Assembly (NCBI GenBank): GCA_946481465.1
Contig: CAMLOC010000183.1
Location: 1 to 7,053 of the forward strand
Reading direction: 5' to 3'
Length of the DNA stretch: 7,053 nucleotides
Source of the DNA: an uncultured Shinella sp.
GTDB lineage: Bacteria > Pseudomonadota > Alphaproteobacteria > Rhizobiales > Rhizobiaceae
Positions 1 to 6,432 of this stretch are shown in pieces. The notes under the pieces were generated by a model. It was not told where the DNA came from and ran no database searches. It saw only the letters and a list, made by a program, of their open reading frames with translations. How positions within the stretch are numbered: the stretch's first letter is position 1; every line of letters begins with the position of its first letter. A program made the translations under genes and the position numbers.

Positions 1-767
1 TGACGCCGATCCTCGTCATCGACCGCAGCATGACGGAGGCCGGGCGCGGCGCGCTCGTCCAGCGCCTGCTCGACATCGAGACCTACCGCACGCTCGCCAT
101 GATGGGCCTGCCGCTCGCCCAGTCGCTCTCGCCGGATATCCGCCGCATCGAGGACGGGCTGACCGGCATCACCAATTCCATGAAGCAGCACGCCCGCGAC
201 AAGGCCGATACGCTGCTGACCGAGATCACCCGGCTCGCCGCCGAGCTGGAGGCCAATGCGGCGCTCAGCCTCTACCGCTTCGGCGCCAGCCGCGCCTATT
301 ACGGCATCGTGCAGGAGCGCATCCGCACGCTCGCCGAAACGGCGGTATCGGGCTACGAGACGCTCGGCTTCTTCCTGGAGCGGCGCCTGGCGCCGGCCAT
401 GCGCACCTGCCAGTCGGTGGAGGAGCGCCAGGCGAACCTTTCACGCAAGCTCGCCCGCGCCACCGCGCTGCTCAGAAGCTGGATCGACGTGGAATTGGAA
501 CAGCTCAACACCGGCCTGCTCAATTCCATGGACCGCCGCGCCAAGTTGCAGCTACGCCTGCAGCAGACCGTCGAGGGCCTGTCGGTCGCCGCCATCTCCT
601 ATTACGTGGTCGGCCTGTTCGGTTATGTCGCCAAGGCGGCGCACGGGCTCGGCCTGCCGATGAAGCCGGAAACGCTGACCGGCATCGCCGTGCCCTTCGT
701 CATCGTCGGCATGTGGCTGCTCGTGCGCGCCATCCGCCATCGCCACGCGGAAGAGGACCGGCACTGA
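1..767 (+). CDS. DUF3422 family membrane protein, 3' part (start lies outside the window)
   Basis: The reading frame is open from base 3 to the TGA at 765-767 and gives 254 residues with no start needed inside the window, so this is the C-terminal part of a longer gene. I recognise it from memory as the DUF3422 family of alphaproteobacterial and betaproteobacterial proteins, usually a little over 400 residues. What is visible is a long, mainly helical, charged region rich in Arg, Glu and Leu. It is followed near the end by two hydrophobic stretches (about residues 193-213 and 225-245 of the visible part) and a short basic tail rich in His and Arg. This suggests a cytoplasmic helical domain anchored by a C-terminal pair of membrane helices. 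No catalytic motif is apparent and the family's function is unknown to me. The Met at base 30 is internal. The gene converges on the leftward gene at 784 with only 16 bases between them. Confidence 0.8.
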   Translation, partial: TPILVIDRSMTEAGRGALVQRLLDIETYRTLAMMGLPLAQSLSPDIRRIEDGLTGITNSMKQHARDKADTLLTEITRLAAELEANAALSLYRFGASRAYYGIVQERIRTLAETAVSGYETLGFFLERRLAPAMRTCQSVEERQANLSRKLARATALLRSWIDVELEQLNTGLLNSMDRRAKLQLRLQQTVEGLSVAAISYYVVGLFGYVAKAAHGLGLPMKPETLTGIAVPFVIVGMWLLVRAIRHRHAEEDRH

Positions 768-783
768 GAGGGCGTGCCCGCTT

Positions 784-1296
784 TCAGGTCGACAGGTCGC
801 ACTGGTAGCGCGGCACGCCGTCGGTGACGGCAAAGCCGGTGTCCCAGCCGAAGCCGGTCTCGTCCTGTTTCTCGAGCTTCTTCTTCGCCGCAAGGCCGCG
901 CTGCGAGAACGCCGCCTCGGCGGCCTTCAGCGCGTCGGCGGGAAAGATCACGGCCTGGTAGCTGAAGCCGCTGGCAAGCGCCGTGATATAGATCTCGATC
1001 TCCCTGACCGGCACGCCGCGCCAGGTGCCGTCCGTCACGGGCAGAACGATGTGCAGGTACTCGTCCTGCGGCCGGACGGTGGGCTGGCCGAAGACGGCTT
1101 CGTAGCCGGCGGGAATGGCGATCGCGCCTTCCTTGCGCGCAAACGCGTAGCTCGATTGCAGGAGGTCGGCCAGCGCGTCGCTGTAGTCGCAGGCGTCGTC
1201 GAACCCCTTGAGCAGGTCGTCGAGCGGCTGTGCGCCCGCCGCTGCCGGAAGCGCCAGCCCGATCATCGCCGCCATCATCGCCGTCCTGCCGATCAT
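784..1296 (-). CDS. Small secreted protein of unknown function, downstream of the LysR gene
   Basis: This gene encodes 170 residues that I do not recognise. It begins with a signal peptide: Arg at position 4, a hydrophobic Met/Ala-rich core, and a likely cleavage after Ala-Gly-Ala at residue 22, before Gln-Pro-Leu. The mature part has only two cysteines, Cys36 near its start and Cys166 near its end, which could form one disulfide in the periplasm. The middle alternates polar and hydrophobic residues (about 78-118), suggesting beta strands, followed by a Lys/Ala-rich helical stretch (about 120-145). The Met at 1296 is chosen because AGGAG lies nine bases upstream of it (1306-1310 on the complementary strand) and the signal peptide begins there. 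The frame is open much further upstream, but that part lies inside the LysR gene in another frame. The 23-base gap after the LysR gene suggests cotranscription. A function tied to glycolate is possible but not shown. Confidence 0.8.
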   Translation of the reverse strand: MIGRTAMMAAMIGLALPAAAGAQPLDDLLKGFDDACDYSDALADLLQSSYAFARKEGAIAIPAGYEAVFGQPTVRPQDEYLHIVLPVTDGTWRGVPVREIEIYITALASGFSYQAVIFPADALKAAEAAFSQRGLAAKKKLEKQDETGFGWDTGFAVTDGVPRYQCDLST

Positions 1297-1305
1297 TGCC
1301 GGTCT

Positions 1306-1310
1306 CTCCT
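1306..1310 (-). promoter_or_regulatory. Ribosome binding site of the small secreted protein gene
   Basis: On the complementary strand the bases read AGGAG, nine bases before the ATG at 1296. This fixes the start of the small gene at 1296 and rejects longer versions of the frame. It lies in the 23-base gap after the LysR stop codon, so the second gene can be translated independently on a shared transcript. Confidence 0.6.
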
Positions 1311-1319
1311 CATGATGCC

Positions 1320-2216
1320 TCAACGCTCCCAATAGGGCACGGGGCCGTAGAGGTCGGCAAGGTAGTCGATGAACAGCCGCACCTTGACGGGCAGGAACTG
1401 CCGGCTCGGATAGACCGCCGAGAGCACCACGTTGCGCGAGCCCTCGTATTGCGGCAGCACCTGGGTGAGCTCGCCGCTCTTCAGCGCCGGGCCGACGTCC
1501 CAGGTCGAGCGCAGCGCGATCCCCATGCCCGAGAACACGGCCTCGCGCACCACTTCGCTGGAATTGGTGTAAAGCTGCCCCTGCGGGCGATAGGTGACGT
1601 TGCCCTCCGGCCCTTCCAGCCGCCAGACGTCCTGGGTATGCGGCGGCAGGCAGACATGGGCGGAAAGCGCGTCGAGCGAGGCCGGCATGCCGTGGCGGGC
1701 GATATAGTCCGGCGATGCGCACAGCACGCGCCGCACGGGGGCGAACCTGCGGGCGACCAGCGAGGAATCGGACAGTTCGCCGATGCGGATGGCAAGGTCG
1801 AAGCCGCCGCCGACGATATCGGAAAAGTCGTCGGTCAGCATCAGGTTGACGACGAGTTCCGGATAGGCGTCCATGAACCCCTTGAGATTGGGGGCGATGT
1901 GCATGCGGCCGAAGGAGGTGGGGGCGGAAATCCTCAGCGTGCCGCGCACCGCGCCGGAGCGGCCCGAGACGAAGGCCTCGGCCTCCTCGATGCCGGAAAG
2001 GATGCCGACGATGCGGTCGTAGAAGCCCTGGCCGGCCTCGGTCAGCGAGATCTGCCGCGTCGTGCGCTGGAAGAGGCGGGTGCCGAGGCGCTCCTCCAGC
2101 CGTTTCACCCGCTTGGAGACGACGGCGGGCGAAAGGCCGAGCGCCCGGCCGGCCGCCGACATGCTGCCCATGGCGATGACGCGGGAGAAGATTTCGAGAT
2201 CGCCGAGATTGGTCAT
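1320..2216 (-). CDS. LysR-family transcriptional regulator, divergent from glcDEF
   Basis: The protein has 298 residues, the usual length for the LysR family. The N-terminal winged helix-turn-helix covers about residues 1-60: an opening of the type DLEIFSRV, an Ala/Ser-rich recognition region (SMSAAGRALGLSPAVVSKRVKRLE), then LGTRLFQRTTR and the family-typical LTEAG. A linker helix follows to about residue 90. The effector-binding domain (about 91-290) opens with RGTLRISAPTSFGR, which resembles the CrgA-like subgroup. The start at 2216 is chosen because the family's N-terminus begins there. The frame stays open 28 codons further upstream, but that stretch has no family similarity and lies in the operator region. 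The ribosome binding site is weak. The divergent arrangement and the dyads in the gap suggest that it regulates glcDEF and its own gene. This is inference: Escherichia coli uses GlcC, a GntR-family protein, for this job. Confidence 0.93.
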   Translation of the reverse strand: MTNLGDLEIFSRVIAMGSMSAAGRALGLSPAVVSKRVKRLEERLGTRLFQRTTRQISLTEAGQGFYDRIVGILSGIEEAEAFVSGRSGAVRGTLRISAPTSFGRMHIAPNLKGFMDAYPELVVNLMLTDDFSDIVGGGFDLAIRIGELSDSSLVARRFAPVRRVLCASPDYIARHGMPASLDALSAHVCLPPHTQDVWRLEGPEGNVTYRPQGQLYTNSSEVVREAVFSGMGIALRSTWDVGPALKSGELTQVLPQYEGSRNVVLSAVYPSRQFLPVKVRLFIDYLADLYGPVPYWER

Positions 2217-2247
2217 TCCATCGCGTCCATTCTTGCCGAAGCGGAGA

Positions 2248-2262
2248 AAATGCTTAGCATTT
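2248..2262. promoter_or_regulatory. 15-base perfect palindrome in the lysR-glcD gap
   Basis: The arms AAATGCT and AGCATTT flank a single central T at 2255 and are perfectly complementary. The centre lies 39 bases upstream of the lysR start and 66 bases upstream of the glcD start. The spacing does not match T-N11-A (bases 2249 and 2261 are A and T), so it may be a variant or accessory operator. It shares two bases with the next dyad. Protein binding is inferred only from symmetry and position. Confidence 0.45.
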
Positions 2263-2273
2263 GCACCCTGCAA
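2261..2273. promoter_or_regulatory. Candidate LysR box, T-N11-A dyad
   Basis: The bases TTGCACCCTGCAA form 5-base arms (TTGCA and TGCAA) around CCC. The first T and last A are separated by exactly 11 bases, which is the LysR-type T-N11-A motif with dyad symmetry. The site sits between the divergent lysR and glcD genes, centred at 2267. Its centre is 23 bases, about two helical turns, from the centre of the third dyad at 2290, a spacing compatible with paired recognition and activation sites of one tetramer. Confidence 0.5.
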
Positions 2274-2289
2274 TAGGAAGTGGTAAACA
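2261..2289 (+). promoter_or_regulatory. Possible glcD promoter
   Basis: A TTGCAC at 2261-2266 and a TAAACA at 2284-2289 are separated by 17 bases, the preferred spacing for a sigma-70 promoter, but both hexamers are poor matches to consensus. If used, transcription would begin near 2295-2297, leaving a leader of about 25 bases. Weak core hexamers overlapping operator dyads would fit a promoter that needs an activator. This is a tentative call. Confidence 0.25.
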
Positions 2290-2302
2290 AAACAGACCAC
2301 TT
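2278..2302. promoter_or_regulatory. Second candidate LysR box, AAGTGGT-N11-ACCACTT
   Basis: Seven-base arms AAGTGGT (2278-2284) and ACCACTT (2296-2302) are perfectly complementary and enclose 11 A-rich bases. The inner T2284 and A2296 again give T-N11-A. The site ends 18 bases before the glcD start, so bound protein would overlap the core promoter or transcript start. Alternatively the arms could pair in the glcD leader RNA as a seven-base-pair hairpin close to the ribosome binding site. The sequence alone does not choose between these. Confidence 0.45.
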
Positions 2303-2320
2303 GAGGCGAGAGGTGAAGAG

Positions 2321-3757
2321 ATGGATCAGATCGGGTTCCTGGAGCCGCGGCCGGCGGTGCTGGCGCGCCGCCGCGAGATCGTCGCCGACCTGCTCGACCT
2401 CCTGCCGGAAGGCTGCCTGGTACACGAGCCGCGCGAACTGGTGCCCTTCGAGACGGATGCCTTCGTCTCCTATCGCCGCCTTCCGCTCGCCGTCGCTTTG
2501 CCGGAGACCACCCAGCAGGTCGCCGCCGTCCTCAAATACTGCCATCGCTACGGCGTGCCCGTCGTGCCGCGCGGTGCCGGCACCTCGCTGTCGGGCGGCG
2601 CCATTCCGCAGGAGGACGCCGTCGTCATCGGCCTTTCCAAAATGGCGAGGATCCTGGAGGTGGATTTCGCCAACCGCACCGCCACCGTGCAGGCCGGCGT
2701 CACCAACCTCGCCATTTCCGACGCGGTGTCCGCCGACGGCTATTTCTACGCGCCCGATCCCAGTTCGCAGCTCGCCTGCACGATCGGCGGCAATATCGGC
2801 ATGAATTCCGGCGGGGCGCACTGTCTGAAATACGGTGTCACGACGAACAACCTCCTCGGCGTCAAGCTCGTGCTGATCGACGGCACGGTCGTCGAGCTCG
2901 GCGGCAAGGCGCTGGATGTCGGCGGGCTCGACCTTCTCGGCGTCATCTGCGGCGGCGAGGGCCAGCTCGGCATCGTCACCGAGGCGACGGTGCGCCTCAT
3001 CGCCCGGCCCGAGGGCGCGCGCCCGGTGCTCTTCGGCTTCGACACGTCGGAGGCGGCGGGCGCCTGCGTCGCCGACGTCATCGGCGCGGGCATCATCCCC
3101 GTCGCCATCGAATTCATGGACAAGCCGGCGATCGAGATCTGCGAGGCCTTCGCCGGGGCGGGCTATCCGATGGACGTCGAGGCGCTGCTGATCGTCGAGG
3201 TCGAGGGGTCCGAGGCGGAGATGGACGCGATGCTCGCCAGCATCATCGAGATCGCCCGCCGGCACGGCGTGAAGGTCGTCAAGGAAAGCCAGTCGGCGAC
3301 GGAGGCGGCGCTGATCTGGAAGGGGCGCAAGTCGGCCTTCGGCGCCACCGGCCGCATCGCCGACTATATCTGCATGGACGGCACGGTGCCGCTCGGCCAG
3401 TTGTCGCATGTGCTGCGCGGCACGGCGGAGATCATCGAGAAATACGGCCTGCGCGTCGCAAACGTCTTCCATGCCGGCGACGGCAACATGCATCCGCTCA
3501 TCCTCTTCAACGCCAACGACCCGGAGGACGCCGCGCGCGCCGAGGCGGCGGGCAACGATATCCTGCGGCTCTGCGTCGATGCCGGCGGGTGCCTGACGGG
3601 CGAACACGGCGTCGGCATCGAGAAGCGCGACCTGATGCGCCATCAATATGCGGATGTCGACCTTGACCAGCAGATGGCCGTGCGCGCCGCCTTCGATCCG
3701 CAATGGCTGCTCAACCCGTCGAAAGTCTTCCCGCTCGAAGGGCGTCCCGCCGCATGA
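2321..3757 (+). CDS. glcD: Glycolate oxidase FAD subunit GlcD
   Basis: GlcD is the main flavin subunit of glycolate oxidase, which oxidises glycolate to glyoxylate and transfers electrons through GlcF to the respiratory chain. The product has 478 residues, close to the Escherichia coli protein (about 499). The FAD-binding PCMH-type domain spans about residues 50-232, with PRGAGTSLSGG at 83-93, the pyrophosphate-contact region TIGGNIGMNSGG at 154-165, and GGEGQLGIVTEATVRL at 211-226. The FAD-linked oxidase C-terminal domain follows, with HAGDGNMHP at 384-392, GEHGVG at 427-432 and NPSKVFP at 465-471. The start at 2321 is supported by a purine-rich AGAGGTGAAGAG just before the ATG. A TTG 60 bases upstream is in frame but lies in the operators. 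The stop overlaps the glcE start by ATGA. D-lactate and D-2-hydroxyglutarate dehydrogenases are relatives, but the following glcE and glcF settle the call. Confidence 0.95.
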   Translation: MDQIGFLEPRPAVLARRREIVADLLDLLPEGCLVHEPRELVPFETDAFVSYRRLPLAVALPETTQQVAAVLKYCHRYGVPVVPRGAGTSLSGGAIPQEDAVVIGLSKMARILEVDFANRTATVQAGVTNLAISDAVSADGYFYAPDPSSQLACTIGGNIGMNSGGAHCLKYGVTTNNLLGVKLVLIDGTVVELGGKALDVGGLDLLGVICGGEGQLGIVTEATVRLIARPEGARPVLFGFDTSEAAGACVADVIGAGIIPVAIEFMDKPAIEICEAFAGAGYPMDVEALLIVEVEGSEAEMDAMLASIIEIARRHGVKVVKESQSATEAALIWKGRKSAFGATGRIADYICMDGTVPLGQLSHVLRGTAEIIEKYGLRVANVFHAGDGNMHPLILFNANDPEDAARAEAAGNDILRLCVDAGGCLTGEHGVGIEKRDLMRHQYADVDLDQQMAVRAAFDPQWLLNPSKVFPLEGRPAA

Positions 3758-4953
3758 CACCGATCCACGAACCGCTTTCCGAAGAGGCCGCCGCGCGCCT
3801 CGTCCAGGTCGCCGCGCTGTCCCGCACGCCGCTTGCCATCCGCGGCGGCGGCACGCGCAGCCTCGCCGGCGTGCCGGAGGGGGCCGAAACGCTCTCGACC
3901 CGCGGCCTTGCCGGCATCGTCGCCTACAATCCGGCCGAGATGACCATGACCGTGCGCGCCGGCACGCCGCTGGAGGTCGTCGAGGCGGCGCTTGCCGAAA
4001 AGCGCCAGATGCTCGCCTTCGAGCCCTGCGACCTGCGCGCCGCGCTCGGCTCCTCCGGCATCCCCACCATCGGCGGCGTCTTCGCCGCCAATGCCTCCGG
4101 CCCGCGCCGCTTCGTCGCCGGCGCGGCGCGCGACAGCCTCATCGGCGTGCGTTTCGTCAACGGCAAAGGCGAGGTGGTGAAGGCCGGCGGAAGGGTGATG
4201 AAGAATGTCACCGGTCTCGATCTCGTGAAATTGCTGGCCGGTTCGCACGGTTCGCTGGCCCTTCTGACGGAGGTCACCTTCCGCCTGCTGCCGGTTCCGG
4301 AAACGGCGGCGACCATCGTCGTCTCCGGCCTCAACGACGCGGAGGCCGCCGCCGCCATGGCGACGGCCATGTCCATGTCGGTCGAAGTCTCCGGCGCGGC
4401 CCACCTGCCGGAAAGCGTGCGCGGCCGGTTCGCCGGCGGCGTGCTGCCGGACGGGGCGGCCACCGTGCTGCGCCTCGAAGGGCTTTCCGCCTCCGTCGCG
4501 GTGCGCAGCGAGAAGCTGGCGGCGGCCATGGGCCGCTTCGGCGCCGTGACGCATCTCGATGCGGAGGCGACGGCGCGCCTCTGGCGCGAGATCCGTGACG
4601 CCGCGCCCTATGCCGACGGCACGCCGCGCCCGCTCTGGCGCGTCTCGGTCGCGCCCACCGCCGGCCACCAGCTCGTCGCCGCGCTCCGCCTCGAAACGGG
4701 CGTCGATGCCTTCTACGACTGGCAGGGCGGCCTCGTCTGGCTGCGCATGGAGGCCGATCCCGAGGCCGCGCTCCTGCGCCGCTACGTCAAGGCCGTCGGC
4801 GGCGGGCATGCGACGCTGCTTAGGGCCCGGCCGGAGGTGCTGGCGGCGACGGAAGCGTTCGAGCCGCAGCCGGACGCCGTCGTGGCGCTCTCGGTGCGCG
4901 TCAAGGCGAGCTTCGATCCGGCGGGATTGTTCGTGTCGCGGCTGGTGGGGTGA
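3754..4953 (+). CDS. glcE: Glycolate oxidase subunit GlcE
   Basis: GlcE is the second FAD-domain subunit of glycolate oxidase and is required with GlcD and GlcF for activity. The product has 399 residues, longer than Escherichia coli GlcE (about 350). The N-terminal half is a degenerate PCMH-type FAD-binding domain: RGGGTRS at 30-36, TVRAGTPLEVVEAAL at 66-80, TIGGVFAANASGPRR at 105-119 and the GlcE-typical stretch VMKNVTGLDLVKLLAGSHGS at 148-167, followed by LTEVTFRLLP. The C-terminal half is less conserved and ends FDPAGLFVSRLVG, equivalent to the closing segment of the family. The ATG at 3754 overlaps the glcD stop in an ATGA arrangement, indicating translational coupling and probably balanced subunit synthesis. 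Unlike the glcD-glcE junction, its 3' side is separated from glcF by 180 bases holding a repeat element. Confidence 0.94.
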   Translation: MTPIHEPLSEEAAARLVQVAALSRTPLAIRGGGTRSLAGVPEGAETLSTRGLAGIVAYNPAEMTMTVRAGTPLEVVEAALAEKRQMLAFEPCDLRAALGSSGIPTIGGVFAANASGPRRFVAGAARDSLIGVRFVNGKGEVVKAGGRVMKNVTGLDLVKLLAGSHGSLALLTEVTFRLLPVPETAATIVVSGLNDAEAAAAMATAMSMSVEVSGAAHLPESVRGRFAGGVLPDGAATVLRLEGLSASVAVRSEKLAAAMGRFGAVTHLDAEATARLWREIRDAAPYADGTPRPLWRVSVAPTAGHQLVAALRLETGVDAFYDWQGGLVWLRMEADPEAALLRRYVKAVGGGHATLLRARPEVLAATEAFEPQPDAVVALSVRVKASFDPAGLFVSRLVG

Positions 4954-5000
4954 TCGGGAAATGAACGATGTTGTCGGAGCCCCTCATCCCCCTGCCGGGA

Positions 5001-5026
5001 CCTTCTCCCCGCAAGCGGGGAGAAGG
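5001..5026. repeat. Perfect 12-base-pair hairpin inside the repeat (left stem)
   Basis: CCTTCTCCCCGC (5001-5012) and GCGGGGAGAAGG (5015-5026) are exact inverted copies around AA. In RNA this gives a very stable GC-rich stem with a tight four- to six-base loop after fraying at the tip. No run of T follows, so it is not a canonical intrinsic terminator, but it could block 3' exonucleases and stabilise the glcDE message. Confidence 0.75.
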
Positions 5027-5046
5027 AGGAAAACGGTGAGCCCATC

Positions 5047-5076
5047 CTTCCTCGCCCCGTTTACGGGGAGAGGATG
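5047..5076. repeat. Imperfect hairpin inside the repeat (right stem)
   Basis: CCCCG (5055-5059) pairs with CGGGG (5064-5068) around TTTA. After one G/A mismatch the stem continues with TCCTC pairing GAGGA, then a T/T mismatch and a final C-G pair, about 11 pairs in total. The stem is interrupted where the left hairpin is perfect, so the two halves of the element have diverged differently. Confidence 0.65.
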
Positions 5077-5116
5077 CCGGCAGGCAGGTGAGGGGCGGCA
5101 ACGGGAATGCTGGCAT

Positions 5117-5124
5117 GAGAAGGA
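5117..5124 (+). promoter_or_regulatory. Ribosome binding site of glcF
   Basis: GAGAAGGA ends nine bases before the glcF ATG at 5134. It lies outside the repeat element, so glcF has its own translation signal. An in-frame TGA at 5116-5118 rules out a longer GlcF. Confidence 0.6.
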
Positions 5125-5133
5125 CCCCCGCTG

Positions 5134-6432
5134 ATGCAGACCAATTTCACCGCCGAGCAGCTTGCCGATCCGCATGTCGCGACGTCCGAAAAGATCCTGC
5201 GCAAATGCGTGCATTGCGGCTTCTGCACCGCCACCTGTCCCACCTATGTGACGCTCGGCAACGAGCTCGACAGCCCGCGCGGCCGCATCTACCTCATCAA
5301 GGACATGCTGGAAAACGGCCGGCCGGCGGATGCGCAGGTCGTGACGCATATCGACCGCTGCCTCTCCTGCCTGTCCTGCACGACGACCTGTCCCTCCGGC
5401 GTCGACTACATGCATCTCGTCGACCATGCCCGCATGCATATCGAGGCGACCTATAAACGCCCGTTCTGGAACCGGCTGACGCGCAACATCCTTGCTGCCG
5501 TGCTGCCCTATCCCGGCCGCTTCCGCCTGGCGCTGAAGGCGGCAAATCTCGGCCGGCCCTTCGCCGGCCTTCTCAAGCGCTTCAAGCCGCTCGAGCCCTT
5601 CGGCGCCATGCTGGATTTTGCCCCGCGCCGCCTGCCGAAGATGCCGGAAAGCGCAAGACCGGGAACGCATCCTGCAAGCGGCCCCCGCCGCGGGCGGGTC
5701 GCGATCCTCTCGGGCTGCGCCCAGCCGGTGCTGAAGCCGGAGATCAACGCGGCGACGATCCGGCTTCTGACGCGGCTCGGCGTCGAGGTGGTGGCGCCGG
5801 CGGGCGAAGTCTGCTGCGGCTCGCTCGTCCACCATATGGGGCGCGAGGAACAGGCGCTGGAGGCGGCGCGGCGCAATGTCGACATCTGGCTCGGCGAGGT
5901 CGAGAAGGGCGGGCTCGACGCGATCATCGTCACGGCGTCGGGCTGCGGCACGACGATCAAGGATTACGGCTTCATGCTGCGCCTCGATCCCGCCTATGCG
6001 GACAAGGCGGCGCGGGTCTCGGCGCTTGCCAAGGACATCACGGAATATCTTTCGACGCTCGACCTGCCGCAGCAGGAGGCGAGGGGGCTGACGGTCGCCT
6101 ATCATTCGGCCTGCTCCATGCAGCACGGCCAGAAGATCACCATGGCGCCGAAAGTGCTGTTGAAGAAGGCGGGCTTCGCCGTGCGCGATCCGGCGGAGGG
6201 GCATCTGTGCTGCGGCTCGGCCGGCACCTACAACATCCTCCAGCCCGAGATCTCCGGCAAGCTGAAGGCGCGCAAGGTGAAGAACATCGAGGCGACGAAG
6301 CCCGATATCATCGCCACCGGCAATATCGGCTGCATCACCCAGATCGCCACCGGCACGCAAATCCCGATCCTGCATACGGTGGAGCTCATCGACTGGGCCT
6401 ATGGCGGGGAAAAGCCGGCCGTGCTTTCCTGA
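5134..6432 (+). CDS. glcF: Glycolate oxidase iron-sulfur subunit GlcF
   Basis: GlcF carries electrons from the flavin subunits of glycolate oxidase towards the membrane quinone pool. The product has 432 residues (Escherichia coli about 407). Two 4Fe-4S motifs are near the N-terminus: Cys25, Cys28, Cys31 and Cys35 followed by Pro, and Cys76, Cys79, Cys82 and Cys86 followed by Pro. Two CCG domains follow. The first has Cys195, the Cys227-Cys228-Gly pair and Cys271. The second has Cys327, Cys359-Cys360-Gly and Cys400. All expected ligands are present. Between the ferredoxin-like part and the first CCG domain is a basic, proline-rich linker (about 110-187). The start is fixed by the ribosome binding site and an in-frame stop just upstream. 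It is third in the glc order but separated from glcE by the repeat. Glycerol-3-phosphate dehydrogenase subunit C and LutA-type proteins are relatives, but gene order favours GlcF. Confidence 0.95.
   Translation: MQTNFTAEQLADPHVATSEKILRKCVHCGFCTATCPTYVTLGNELDSPRGRIYLIKDMLENGRPADAQVVTHIDRCLSCLSCTTTCPSGVDYMHLVDHARMHIEATYKRPFWNRLTRNILAAVLPYPGRFRLALKAANLGRPFAGLLKRFKPLEPFGAMLDFAPRRLPKMPESARPGTHPASGPRRGRVAILSGCAQPVLKPEINAATIRLLTRLGVEVVAPAGEVCCGSLVHHMGREEQALEAARRNVDIWLGEVEKGGLDAIIVTASGCGTTIKDYGFMLRLDPAYADKAARVSALAKDITEYLSTLDLPQQEARGLTVAYHSACSMQHGQKITMAPKVLLKKAGFAVRDPAEGHLCCGSAGTYNILQPEISGKLKARKVKNIEATKPDIIATGNIGCITQIATGTQIPILHTVELIDWAYGGEKPAVLS

Larger units (their letters stand above)
4979..5096. 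repeat. Mosaic palindromic intergenic element (RIME-like), about 118 bases
   Basis: The whole element is a nested imperfect palindrome. The outer arms at 4979-4998 and 5077-5096 match in 17 of 20 positions as inverted copies, both reading inward from GCCCCTCA to CTGCCGG. Inside are two separate hairpins, at 5001-5026 and 5047-5076. This architecture, with CTTCTCCCCGC and GTTTACGGGGAGA cores, resembles the Rhizobium-specific intergenic mosaic elements (RIME) as I remember them. The exact family was not verified. It lies within the 180-base glcE-glcF gap. Such elements are presumably non-autonomous and may affect transcript stability or readthrough between genes. Confidence 0.8.
4961..5134 (+). 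other. Short open frame through the repeat, ending on the glcF start
   Basis: An ATG seven bases after the glcE stop opens a 57-codon frame whose TGA (5132-5134) overlaps the glcF ATG as TGATG. Almost all of it is the palindromic repeat, and the predicted peptide is Pro/Gly/Arg-rich (it begins MNDVVGAPHPPAG), of the low-complexity kind this repeat family gives in any frame. The ribosome binding site is weak (CGGGAA right before the ATG). It is probably not a real protein gene, but translation through it could open the repeat hairpins and couple glcE to glcF. Confidence 0.2.

Noticed and set aside
768..783. A bidirectional terminator between the convergent genes
   Set aside because: GGGCGTGCCC at 770-779 gives at most three or four pairs with too small a loop, and there is no T-run in either direction.
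1297..1722. Upstream extension of the small secreted protein gene to 312 residues
   Set aside because: The extension lies within the LysR coding region in another frame. The ribosome binding site and signal peptide both point to the Met at 1296.
1230..2276. A 348-codon plus-strand open frame opposite the LysR gene
   Set aside because: The minus-strand product is an unmistakable LysR protein, and the plus-strand product is low complexity.
2261..2320. A longer GlcD beginning at the TTG at 2261
   Set aside because: The extra 20 residues have no family similarity and their codons are the operator dyads. The ATG at 2321 has a good purine-rich ribosome binding site.
2213..3760. A 515-codon open frame on the minus strand opposite the whole of glcD
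   Set aside because: It is antisense to a clearly conserved gene, and its product is rich in Arg, Ala, Asp and His without any motif. Such mirror frames arise from strong G/C bias at third codon positions.
3643..4809. A 388-codon minus-strand open frame opposite glcE
   Set aside because: It has the same GC-bias shadow character as the frames opposite glcD and glcF and does not resemble any family.
5001..5026. The perfect hairpin as an intrinsic terminator after glcE
   Set aside because: The stem is strong, but the bases after it are GAGGAAAACGG rather than T-rich, and the hairpin belongs to a dispersed-type repeat.
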